NCBI GenBank assembly: GCA_018821985.1
Contig: JAHJKP010000032.1
Location: 1 to 64,000, forward strand
Reading direction: 5' to 3'
Origin: Pseudomonadota bacterium
GTDB taxonomy: Bacteria > Desulfobacterota > Desulfobulbia > Desulfobulbales > Desulfocapsaceae
Length of the DNA stretch: 64,000 bases
Shown here: piece after piece, positions 54,260 to 61,604 of the stretch
How positions within the stretch are numbered: position 1 is the first letter of the stretch
Layout of the letters: each line of letters opens with the position of its first letter
Translations under genes and position numbers: made by a program
Notes under the pieces: generated by a model
Told to the model about the DNA's origin: nothing
What the model saw: the letters and a program-made list of their open reading frames with translations, nothing else
Databases searched by the model: none

Positions 54260-54610
54260 ATGAAAAAAAGAGAGCGAGAACCTGTGATTCCCCGTACGGC
54301 GCTGGAGACGACCCGTCATGCCATTATGACTCTTCTCCTCGAGGGCCCTATATCGGCAAAAGAGATTTCAGCGGCCGTCGGCCTTCCTGAAAAGGAAGTT
54401 TCCAACCATCTGGAGCATATTCGTCGCAGCCTGCACGCCACCAGTGGTGCGGCACTCGAAGTGGAGCCGGCCGAGTGCCGCATGTGTGGCTTCGTCTTTG
54501 TCAAGCGCGGGCGGATGACCTCCCCTGGGAAATGTCCTGTCTGCCACCATGAGGCGATCTGTGATCCGCTCTTCAGCATCCGGGGATTGCAGGAACTGCA
54601 GGCGGATTGA
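54260..54610 (+). CDS. Winged-helix protein with zinc ribbon
   Basis: A 116-residue putative regulator. The N-terminal winged helix at about residues 15-65 (HAIMTLLLEGPISAKEISAA, then EKEVSNHLEHI) is followed by a zinc ribbon with CRMCGF and CPVCH. It follows sbcC after 56 bp and may be transcribed with it. A function beside DNA repair is only suggested by this position. Confidence 0.85.
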   Translation: MKKREREPVIPRTALETTRHAIMTLLLEGPISAKEISAAVGLPEKEVSNHLEHIRRSLHATSGAALEVEPAECRMCGFVFVKRGRMTSPGKCPVCHHEAICDPLFSIRGLQELQAD

Positions 54611-54862
54611 CCCCTTGCGGTGTCAGCTTCTCTGAATCCTGCTGTACTGAAGACCTCTGTCAACAAAACGAACAACAAAGACACGAGTGGAATAGGCGGG
54701 AATGATGTCTGAAGTTGAAGATAGAAGAATTGCGATGGAGGTGTATGATGGGGCCATGCAAATATCTGCAAGGTCTTGAAAATGACCAAAGCTTTTTTGT
54801 ATTTCAATGATTTTTTTGATATCCTCCTCTTATATAGATAAGTCAAAACATCTATCTCCGGG

Positions 54863-56632
54863 GTGAAAAAAATGATAAACAAAGAAAGATTGGGAGAACT
54901 TCTGGTAGAAAAGGAAATCATCTCCCCCGTACAACTTACCGAGGCCCTGTTGCAACAGGAAACTCTTCAACTTCCCCTCGGCGAAACCTTGATCTCCCTT
55001 GGGTATATAACCGAGAATCAGCTCCTCCACTTTCTGAGTCAACAGCTTGAGGTAGATTTTATCAACCTCTCCGAGAACGACTTCCATGCTATTGATCGGT
55101 CTCTGGTCAATATTCTGCCTCTGCAGGTCTGCCAAACCCACAAGGTCTTGCCCGTGTTTGTCCTGGATGTGGAGAATATAAGGCAGATCACTCTTGCCAT
55201 GTCCAACCCCCTGAACGAGGATGCAATCCATGAGGTGGAGGAAAAAACCCTTTGTCAGGTGACGCCTGTTTTGACCATCTCCTCGGACATAGATGGCGGC
55301 ATCCGGAGGCTCTTTCAACTGGAGGATGTCACTCGTGAGGCAATCAGTCCAGAAGAACTCCCTCAGATCATCGAGGATCGGGTTCAGTTTGTTAACAAGC
55401 TGCTTGCCGAGGCGATTCAGCTCAAGGCAAGCGATATCCATATCGAACCCCATGCAAGGGAGGCCCATGTCCGCTTTCGTCTTGACGGCGTACTTCATAT
55501 GATCCAGACACTTCCGCTGGCAGAAATACCGCCTATCATCTCCCGTCTGAAGATCATGGGCAGCGAACACCACTCGTCCATGCAGCTGGACAAGAAAAAC
55601 ATACCCCACGAGGGCTCCTTTGCCAGGGTTGTCGGTGGCCATAACGTTGACTTCCGCATCTGTACTTTTCCCACGATCTACGGGGAGAAGGCGGCGTTGC
55701 GGATATTGGACAAGACCAGCCGTGCCTCGATCAGTACCATCACGGACATGATGATGGCACCAGACACGATGAGGCGATTCCTGCGCAGTATCAAACAGGC
55801 GAGCGGTATAATCATTGCCACCGGTCCCACCGGCAGCGGCAAGACAACTACCCTTCACGCCGCCATTAATGAGATCAATGAAGTGGGACTCAACATTGTG
55901 ACGGTGGAAGATCCGGTTGAATACCATGCAGGCGATTTCATTAATCAGAGCAACATCCTGCCACAGGTCGGCTTCACCTATCCTCGGGCTCTGCGATCGC
56001 TCCTCAGGCAAGATCCCGATGTGATCCTGGTGGGGGAAATCCGAGACCTGGAAACAGCCGAGATAGCTGTCCAGGCAGCCTTGACCGGTCATCTGGTCTT
56101 TACCACCATGCACACCGATGATGCCGCCGGTGCGGTCATCAGGCTGGTCGACCTCGGTATCGAGGAATTTCTTGTCTCCTCCACGGTGGTCTCTTCCATT
56201 AATCAACGGCTGCTCCGCAAAAACTGTCCCCATTGTTCAGAAGATTATCTCCCCTCCCGGGAGGAGATGGTCGATCTGATGATTGATACAGAAGTCATCG
56301 ATGAGATTCTCCAGAACGTGGATCGCTATACTATCCAAAAAGGACATGGCTGCCCCCTCTGCAGAAATTCGGGCTATCAGGGCCGTCAGGGGGTTTATGA
56401 ATTTCTCTCGGTGACCCCGGCGATCAAAAAAATGATCCTGGAGAAGGAGACTTCTGACATCATCTCTTTCAGGGCTCGAGAACAACAACAACTCAACATG
56501 CTCTTCGAGGATGGCCTGCGCCTGGTCCTGACCGGGGTGACAAGCTTTGAAGAGCTGAAACGCGTTCCCCGCGGAGATTATCCAATGAGGTCCATTGAGG
56601 AAATGCTGAAGATTGCAGATGGGGAAACTTAA
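54863..56632 (+). CDS. MshE/PilB-type secretion ATPase with MshEN c-di-GMP-binding N-domain
   Basis: A 589-residue type II secretion/type IV pilus assembly ATPase. The N-terminus has two back-to-back MshEN motifs, RLGELLVEKEIISPVQL…LLQQ (about residues 8-30) and PLGETLISLGYITENQL…LSQQ (about 36-58), which bind c-di-GMP in the MshE family. The motor has Walker A GPTGSGKTT (about 322), Asp box and Walker B LLRQDPDVILVGEIRD. A zinc site is at CPHC … CPLC (about 455-500). No pilC, pilin or secretin genes flank it, so it acts with parts encoded elsewhere; the next gene is a PilZ protein. Confidence 0.92.
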   Translation: MKKMINKERLGELLVEKEIISPVQLTEALLQQETLQLPLGETLISLGYITENQLLHFLSQQLEVDFINLSENDFHAIDRSLVNILPLQVCQTHKVLPVFVLDVENIRQITLAMSNPLNEDAIHEVEEKTLCQVTPVLTISSDIDGGIRRLFQLEDVTREAISPEELPQIIEDRVQFVNKLLAEAIQLKASDIHIEPHAREAHVRFRLDGVLHMIQTLPLAEIPPIISRLKIMGSEHHSSMQLDKKNIPHEGSFARVVGGHNVDFRICTFPTIYGEKAALRILDKTSRASISTITDMMMAPDTMRRFLRSIKQASGIIIATGPTGSGKTTTLHAAINEINEVGLNIVTVEDPVEYHAGDFINQSNILPQVGFTYPRALRSLLRQDPDVILVGEIRDLETAEIAVQAALTGHLVFTTMHTDDAAGAVIRLVDLGIEEFLVSSTVVSSINQRLLRKNCPHCSEDYLPSREEMVDLMIDTEVIDEILQNVDRYTIQKGHGCPLCRNSGYQGRQGVYEFLSVTPAIKKMILEKETSDIISFRAREQQQLNMLFEDGLRLVLTGVTSFEELKRVPRGDYPMRSIEEMLKIADGET

Positions 56633-56818
56633 ATCTGAACTGGCCCGAGTTCCATTAATGACAAATCCTAAGAGTCTGTAAGAAAAAAATTGACATCTAC
56701 ATGTTTTTTCGTAGTTAATGGTAATAAGGTGTGATTGCTTGGCAGGGATGCGCGCATCTTTATCACGATTTCTATCGCGTATCGTCTATTGTTTATCATT
56801 TGCCAGAGGGGGGAACAA

Positions 56819-57241
56819 ATGGGCATAACAAAGGATTACCAGGTACAGGGGAATCGTATTTTTTTTCGATGCCCAGTATGTAATACAAGAAGAATATATC
56901 CAATAGCCCACGATTTGCGGCAAATCAGTGTTCGTTGTTATAAATGTGGCGATAAGAGTATGTGCAGGTTGAATCGTCGTTTCCGTTTCCGTTCTCAACA
57001 GAGTGGTAAAGTGCTGCTGATAACGCAGGCAGGAAGGGAAATCGAGATCAACCTGAACGATCTTTCAGAGAACGGGGTCGGTTTTGATGTGCCGATTGGC
57101 ATTGCCCGTGCCCATGTGGTTTCGTTGGGTGAAGAGGTGCGTCTCAGGTGCAGCTGGAATCCGCGTCTTTTTGGCAGTAGTCGTTTTGTTGTCCAGAATG
57201 TGCACGGACAACGGGTTGGGGCCAAAAAGAGGGGCATCTAA
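56819..57241 (+). CDS. PilZ-domain protein with N-terminal zinc ribbon
   Basis: A 140-residue protein. The N-terminal zinc ribbon is FRCPVCNTRR … VRCYKCGD (two CxxC pairs). RLNRRFRFRSQ gives the basic RxxxR-like c-di-GMP segment and LNDLSENGVGFDV the DxSxxG motif. GAGGGGGGAACAA upstream selects this ATG over the frame from 56735. The placement behind the MshE-type ATPase gene links both to c-di-GMP control of surface machinery. Confidence 0.85.
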   Translation: MGITKDYQVQGNRIFFRCPVCNTRRIYPIAHDLRQISVRCYKCGDKSMCRLNRRFRFRSQQSGKVLLITQAGREIEINLNDLSENGVGFDVPIGIARAHVVSLGEEVRLRCSWNPRLFGSSRFVVQNVHGQRVGAKKRGI

Positions 57242-57244
57242 CCC

Positions 57245-57508
57245 TTAGCCTTTCTCAAATTTTTTTACTTTTTCGGCGACCATGGAGGACTTATCGCAGT
57301 GGGCACCTTCGCGAGGATGGCAATCGAGGAGGATGCCCATCACCCTGTCGGCGGCCCTGTAGCAGTCGGCGTCTTCCAGTCTTCCCAGGAGATCGGACAT
57401 CAGCTTGTTGAATTCCATGCATTTTTTATAATCAGAAGATGCGCGCTGGTGCAAGGTGCACGCCTTCTCCAGGTCTTTCTGGATATCTTCAGGGATTATT
57501 TCAGCCAT
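57245..57508 (-). CDS. Small cysteine-containing hypothetical protein
   Basis: An 87-residue soluble helical protein with five Cys (EKACTLH, KKCMEF, DADCYRA, LDCHPRE, AHCDKS). I recognise no family. AAGGATCC-like purines lie upstream of the ATG. It faces the PilZ gene; the stops are 3 bp apart. Probably a real gene, given its even amino-acid composition and intact frame. Confidence 0.65.
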   Translation of the reverse strand: MAEIIPEDIQKDLEKACTLHQRASSDYKKCMEFNKLMSDLLGRLEDADCYRAADRVMGILLDCHPREGAHCDKSSMVAEKVKKFEKG

Positions 57509-57727
57509 AAGGTCGGATCCTTTTATACTATAGAGCAGAATATGTACAGATTGCGGCTCCCCTTAATCAAAGAAGAAATAATAACGTATCGGCCGACAGT
57601 CTGCGACAGAAAACTTTAGGGAAATATACCTACGTGCAATAGATTCTGGTATTTGACACTGGCTACTATAAACATTCACGGTGGTTCCGGCATGGAAAGA
57701 AGGAATTCGCAGGGAGATCCGGTTACG

Positions 57728-58354
57728 ATGACGACACATAGACCACCCAGACCCTTGTCGATGATTCGTGAGTTCCATCTGGCCGACTGGTTTACCCTCG
57801 CCAACGCTGTCTGCGGTATAGGGGCGATATTCTCCACCATGACCTACCTGCAAATCAATGATATCAGGCACGTCTATTTTGCCTGTGCTCTGGTCTTGGC
57901 TGCCCTGGTATTTGACGTCCTGGATGGCCGCATCGCCAGATGGCGGCAGGTGGCGTCAGTGATGGGGCGAGAGCTGGATTCGCTCGCTGATGTCATTTCC
58001 TTCGGTGTCGCCCCGGCGATTATTGCCTACGGTTGCGGCATGCAGGGCCTCTACGACCGCATCGTCCTGGCTTACTTCGTCGCCTGCGGGGTCTCGCGTC
58101 TGGCCCGCTACAACGTGACCGCCGAAACACTCTCCGATGGTGGTGACAAGGTGAAGTACTTTGAAGGAACACCGATTCCGACCTCCCTTTTCCTTGTCTT
58201 GCTCCTGGCAGTCGCAGCTTCGTTTGGCGCGGTACACCAAGACCTTTGGTTTGGATACGTCAAACTTGCCGGTTTCCATCTCCATCCCCTCGTTCTGATC
58301 TTCGCCCTCTCAGGCTCGCTCATGATCAGCCGAATCCGCATTCCTAAACTATGA
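57728..58354 (+). CDS. pssA: CDP-diacylglycerol-serine O-phosphatidyltransferase
   Basis: Makes phosphatidylserine, the precursor of phosphatidylethanolamine, at the inner membrane. The ~208-residue protein has the CDP-alcohol phosphatidyltransferase motif D-G-x2-A-R-x8-G-x3-D-x3-D in DVLDGRIARWRQ … GRELDSLADVISFG (from about residue 63), plus several membrane helices. AGGGAG is upstream of the ATG at 57728; ATGs at 57653 and 57692 are in frame. psd is not adjacent. It could also be another CDP-alcohol transferase, but the GVAPA segment fits PssA. Confidence 0.87.
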   Translation: MTTHRPPRPLSMIREFHLADWFTLANAVCGIGAIFSTMTYLQINDIRHVYFACALVLAALVFDVLDGRIARWRQVASVMGRELDSLADVISFGVAPAIIAYGCGMQGLYDRIVLAYFVACGVSRLARYNVTAETLSDGGDKVKYFEGTPIPTSLFLVLLLAVAASFGAVHQDLWFGYVKLAGFHLHPLVLIFALSGSLMISRIRIPKL

Positions 58355-58451
58355 GGCCAATGCCTCTTTCCTGCTAAATTTGCCCTTATCAGTAGCGGGG
58401 GAGCCGGTGTAAAGATATCTGGCTGAAAGAAGAGAGCCCCCCGGTTCCTTG

Positions 58452-58480
58452 TTGACAGATAAATGACCAATGGATATTGT
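58452..58480 (+). promoter_or_regulatory. Promoter of the tetR-efflux operon
   Basis: TTGACA (58452-58457), a 17-bp spacer, then TATTGT (58475-58480): a strong match to the sigma-70 consensus, 37 bp upstream of the TetR start codon. Confidence 0.75.
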
Positions 58481-58493
58481 CCTTGAAGTTAAA

Positions 58494-58503
58494 CAAACGT
58501 TTG
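58494..58503. promoter_or_regulatory. TetR-type operator
   Basis: CAAACGTTTG is a perfect 10-bp palindrome, and the near-symmetry extends to AAACAAACGTTTGATT (58491-58506). It lies between the -10 box and the ribosome site, where a bound repressor would block initiation. It suggests that the regulator represses its own operon. Confidence 0.65.
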
Positions 58504-58517
58504 ATTAGGATAAGGAC

Positions 58518-59162
58518 ATGAAAAATAAAAGTGATAATAAAGAACCAAAAATGGACTCAAGGGAACGGATTCTGCAGGCAGCTGTCTCTCTCTTTGCCCG
58601 TCATGGCTTTGCCGCGACCGGCATGCGTGAATTGGCAGCTCATGCCGAGGTAAACATCTCGATGGTTGGTTATTTTTTTGGCAGCAAAAAGGGAGTGTTG
58701 AAGGAGATTCTTGACAGCTTCCTTTCGGGATATCTGGCCATCGCCAGAGAGGAACTGGCTGGTGCAGGTGATCTGCACGCCCGGCTTGCACGATTCATTG
58801 TCAGTGCCGTCAGTTATTTTGAGGTCCAGCGAGATTCCTTGATCATCGCCATCAGTGAACTGCCCCACGATGACCCTGAAATTATCGAACATAAAGCGGG
58901 ATGGGCCAGGCAGATGGTGGGGATCGTCAACCGGGAGGTCTGCCAGCCCCATGCAGCAGAAACAGGGAAACACATTCCTCCAACCAGTTTTTCTCCCATG
59001 CTGACTGCTCTCATGGCCTCTCGTTATCTCTTCGCGCCGGTTATGGAAAAGGTCGAGCCTGGCAGTTCTGAGACTGTCAATAGAGAAGAATATGCAAAGA
59101 TGATTGTCGGCCTGGTTCTCCACGGTATTAGCGGATCTGAGAGCAGGGCCACAACGAGTTGA
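58518..59162 (+). CDS. TetR-family repressor of the efflux operon
   Basis: A 214-residue regulator. The N-terminal helix-turn-helix reads RERILQAAVSLFARHGFAAT, then MRELAAHAEVNISMVGYFFG; the C-terminal ligand domain is helical. It is the first gene of a unit with TolC, adaptor and RND permease. A promoter and a palindrome lie directly upstream, so it is probably an autorepressor released by a pump substrate. Confidence 0.92.
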   Translation: MKNKSDNKEPKMDSRERILQAAVSLFARHGFAATGMRELAAHAEVNISMVGYFFGSKKGVLKEILDSFLSGYLAIAREELAGAGDLHARLARFIVSAVSYFEVQRDSLIIAISELPHDDPEIIEHKAGWARQMVGIVNREVCQPHAAETGKHIPPTSFSPMLTALMASRYLFAPVMEKVEPGSSETVNREEYAKMIVGLVLHGISGSESRATTS

Positions 59163-59190
59163 TCAAACACACTATTGGCAAAAACAAGCT

Positions 59191-60528
59191 ATGAAAAAAA
59201 TGTTCTTCACCCGGATTCTGCTCTTGGGCCTGTTCAATCAGGCCCTTTTCACCATTATTCCCTGCGCGAGCAGTGGTCTGACCATTGACGAGGCCGTGGC
59301 CCTGGCCCTGGCCAACAACCCTGATCTGCAAAAACAGCAGATGAATCGGACCTTAAGTGAAGAAGACTTGAGCGGCCAGAAGGCGCAGAACTTCGGCAAG
59401 TTTGATCTGGCGGCCTCCTATGGATATTATAACCTGCCGCGTACCCTGGCTCCGTTGACCCCGGCGTCAATCGCCACTGATCCCAAGGCGGTTCCCACCA
59501 CCGTGGATCTCTTTGCCACAGGCATCATGTATGAGGTGCCGCTTTTCACCGGCTTTGCCCAGCAGCGTTCAGTGGAGATTGCCGCCTTGGAAAAAGAGCT
59601 GGCTGGACTTGCATTCAAATTGAGCCGGGAGCAGCTCATCTACAATGTGAAGTCGCTCTATGTAAATATCCTTTCCCTGCAGGCCCAGGAAGAGGCACAA
59701 AAGGCCTACCATGAAGCATTGCAGAACCTTTACGATGATATCTTGCTTGAGGTCAAACTTGGCAGAAAGGCCCGGGTTGAACAGCTTAAAGCGGCAGCTG
59801 ATCTGGAAAATGCCAGGGTTCAGGCAGAGCAGATAAGCGGCAACATCAGGATAGTGAAGGCCGGTCTCTCCACCTTGCTGGGTGGAGAGACGATCAGCCC
59901 CCTGGAAAAGTTTTCCGTAGAGATGCCTCCTCCAGGCGAAACTGAGCCGAACAAAGAGATTCTGCAGCTCGATCGATACCGTTCTGCTCTTCTGGAGGTC
60001 GAAAAAAAGGCGAGACTGGTTGAGAAAAGCAGGGCAGCCTATTACCCCCAGGTAATCTTTAACAGCTTTTACGGCCAGAATTTTGGCCCCAATGACAGTT
60101 CCAATATCCATGAAGGGGACTGGAATAATCAGGAGGTCTGGCAGGCAACCGTCAATCTGAAGTGGACTCTTTTTGACTTTGGTGCCCGGAAGACAGCCAG
60201 CCGGATGGCAGCTATCCGTGAGCAGCAAAGTCGGCGGGATCGGGTGAAAACCGAGCTCGACTTGAAGAAATCGCTAAGCGAGGCAGAGATTAAAATTGAG
60301 ATGGCCAGGGATGCCTTTCATTCCGCCGAGTCCGAGCTGGCCCTGACCCGGGAAACGGAGATGATTGAGCAGGTCCGCTTTGATAAAGGAGCCACGGATG
60401 TGAATGATCTGCTCTATGCCAAGGCCCGAAATCAACTGGCATTGAGCCGCTCGATTTCTGCCCGCTATAGCTATCAGAATGGTTGTTTTTATCTGGATTA
60501 TCTGTTGGAAAACGGAGAGAGTAAATGA
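59191..60528 (+). CDS. TolC-family outer-membrane efflux protein
   Basis: A ~445-residue channel subunit with a signal peptide (about residues 1-29). Two repeats of the OEP helical/beta layout are visible, with LTIDEAVALALANNPDL at the start, the LYVNILSLQAQEEAQKAY helix, and the second-half coiled coil around TELDLKKSLSEAEIKIE. The ATG at 59191 gives a proper signal, unlike 59104. The adaptor starts within its last codons (ATGA overlap at 60525). Confidence 0.9.
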   Translation: MKKMFFTRILLLGLFNQALFTIIPCASSGLTIDEAVALALANNPDLQKQQMNRTLSEEDLSGQKAQNFGKFDLAASYGYYNLPRTLAPLTPASIATDPKAVPTTVDLFATGIMYEVPLFTGFAQQRSVEIAALEKELAGLAFKLSREQLIYNVKSLYVNILSLQAQEEAQKAYHEALQNLYDDILLEVKLGRKARVEQLKAAADLENARVQAEQISGNIRIVKAGLSTLLGGETISPLEKFSVEMPPPGETEPNKEILQLDRYRSALLEVEKKARLVEKSRAAYYPQVIFNSFYGQNFGPNDSSNIHEGDWNNQEVWQATVNLKWTLFDFGARKTASRMAAIREQQSRRDRVKTELDLKKSLSEAEIKIEMARDAFHSAESELALTRETEMIEQVRFDKGATDVNDLLYAKARNQLALSRSISARYSYQNGCFYLDYLLENGESK

Positions 60529-61604
60529 AGAAAATTGTTATAGGATTGTTGATTGTTGCCCTGCTGGTCGGTGCCGCCATGCTCCTCAAAAAACGTAAGC
60601 AGAGTATAACAAATACTCCGATTCCGGCCCCTTTGACCTATCAGGTGAAAGTCGTTTCGCCTTCCTCCGGGCGACTGGAGCAGACCCGTCCTTTTCTGGC
60701 CCACCTGGCCTCCCGGGAGAGTGCCGAAATTGCTTCCAAGCTGAGCGGCCGGATAATAGAGATGCTCGCCCGCGAAAACCAGTCGGTAAAAAAGGGCGAT
60801 CTCCTGCTGCGTATTGATGATCAGGAGATTGTCTCCAGCATCCAGTCCCTGCAGGTGACCATGAAGGCCCAGGAAAAAGATGTCCACTATACCGGCAGCC
60901 TCCATGAACGCAACAGGGCCTTGCTTGCGGTGGGTGGTCTGGCTCAGGAAAAATTCGAGGCCTCGGAACTTGCCTATCTCGACAAACAGGCAGCCCTGGC
61001 AGCGACTCGCCAGAAGATCAGCGCCCTTGAGGTGCAACTCAATTATCTCAACATCACGGCCCCTTTTGCCGGGACGGTCGGGACTCTCTTTGCGCACCAG
61101 GGAGACTTGGCGAGCCCCGGCAAGCCGCTGCTCTCCCTTAACTCTCCCGGACAGAAACTCACCTTCAGCTATGTCGCCGGGGAGCCTGTCATCCGCCCGG
61201 GGCAGGAGGCCTTCCTTGGTGGCCTGGCTGGCCGGAAGATTGGTCGGATCACAACCCTTTACAGTGATGCGAAAAACGGCCTCTCCGTTGCCGAAGTGTC
61301 CCTTGACAGCCCCCTTGCGATGCCGAACAACAGCTATCTCACCATTGATCTGCTCATCTTTGCCGAGAGTGGCTGCCTCATTCCCCTGGATGCACTCCTC
61401 CACCAGAAGGATGGAACAAAGGTCATGCTCCAGACAAAGGATACGTTCACTCCATTTCCGGTGCGTGTTCTGGGAGAAAATAGGGAACAGGCCCTGATTG
61501 AACCATGTCCCGGCTCACCCGTGGCCGTGGCACCGGAGGCAACGCTGGGGAAGCTGCCCGGCTATGGCGAAGTGTTGATCCGCAGGAGCGATGCCAATGA
61601 ATAA
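60525..61604 (+). CDS. RND periplasmic adaptor (HlyD/MFP family)
   Basis: A 359-residue adaptor with an N-terminal membrane anchor (residues 3-21). Lipoyl half SGRIIEMLARENQSVKKGDL is followed by a coiled-coil hairpin, the second half NITAPFAGTVGTLFAHQGDL and the barrel domain. The start overlaps the TolC gene stop and the end overlaps the permease start by 8 bp, so translation of the three is coupled. Confidence 0.92.
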   Translation: MKKIVIGLLIVALLVGAAMLLKKRKQSITNTPIPAPLTYQVKVVSPSSGRLEQTRPFLAHLASRESAEIASKLSGRIIEMLARENQSVKKGDLLLRIDDQEIVSSIQSLQVTMKAQEKDVHYTGSLHERNRALLAVGGLAQEKFEASELAYLDKQAALAATRQKISALEVQLNYLNITAPFAGTVGTLFAHQGDLASPGKPLLSLNSPGQKLTFSYVAGEPVIRPGQEAFLGGLAGRKIGRITTLYSDAKNGLSVAEVSLDSPLAMPNNSYLTIDLLIFAESGCLIPLDALLHQKDGTKVMLQTKDTFTPFPVRVLGENREQALIEPCPGSPVAVAPEATLGKLPGYGEVLIRRSDANE

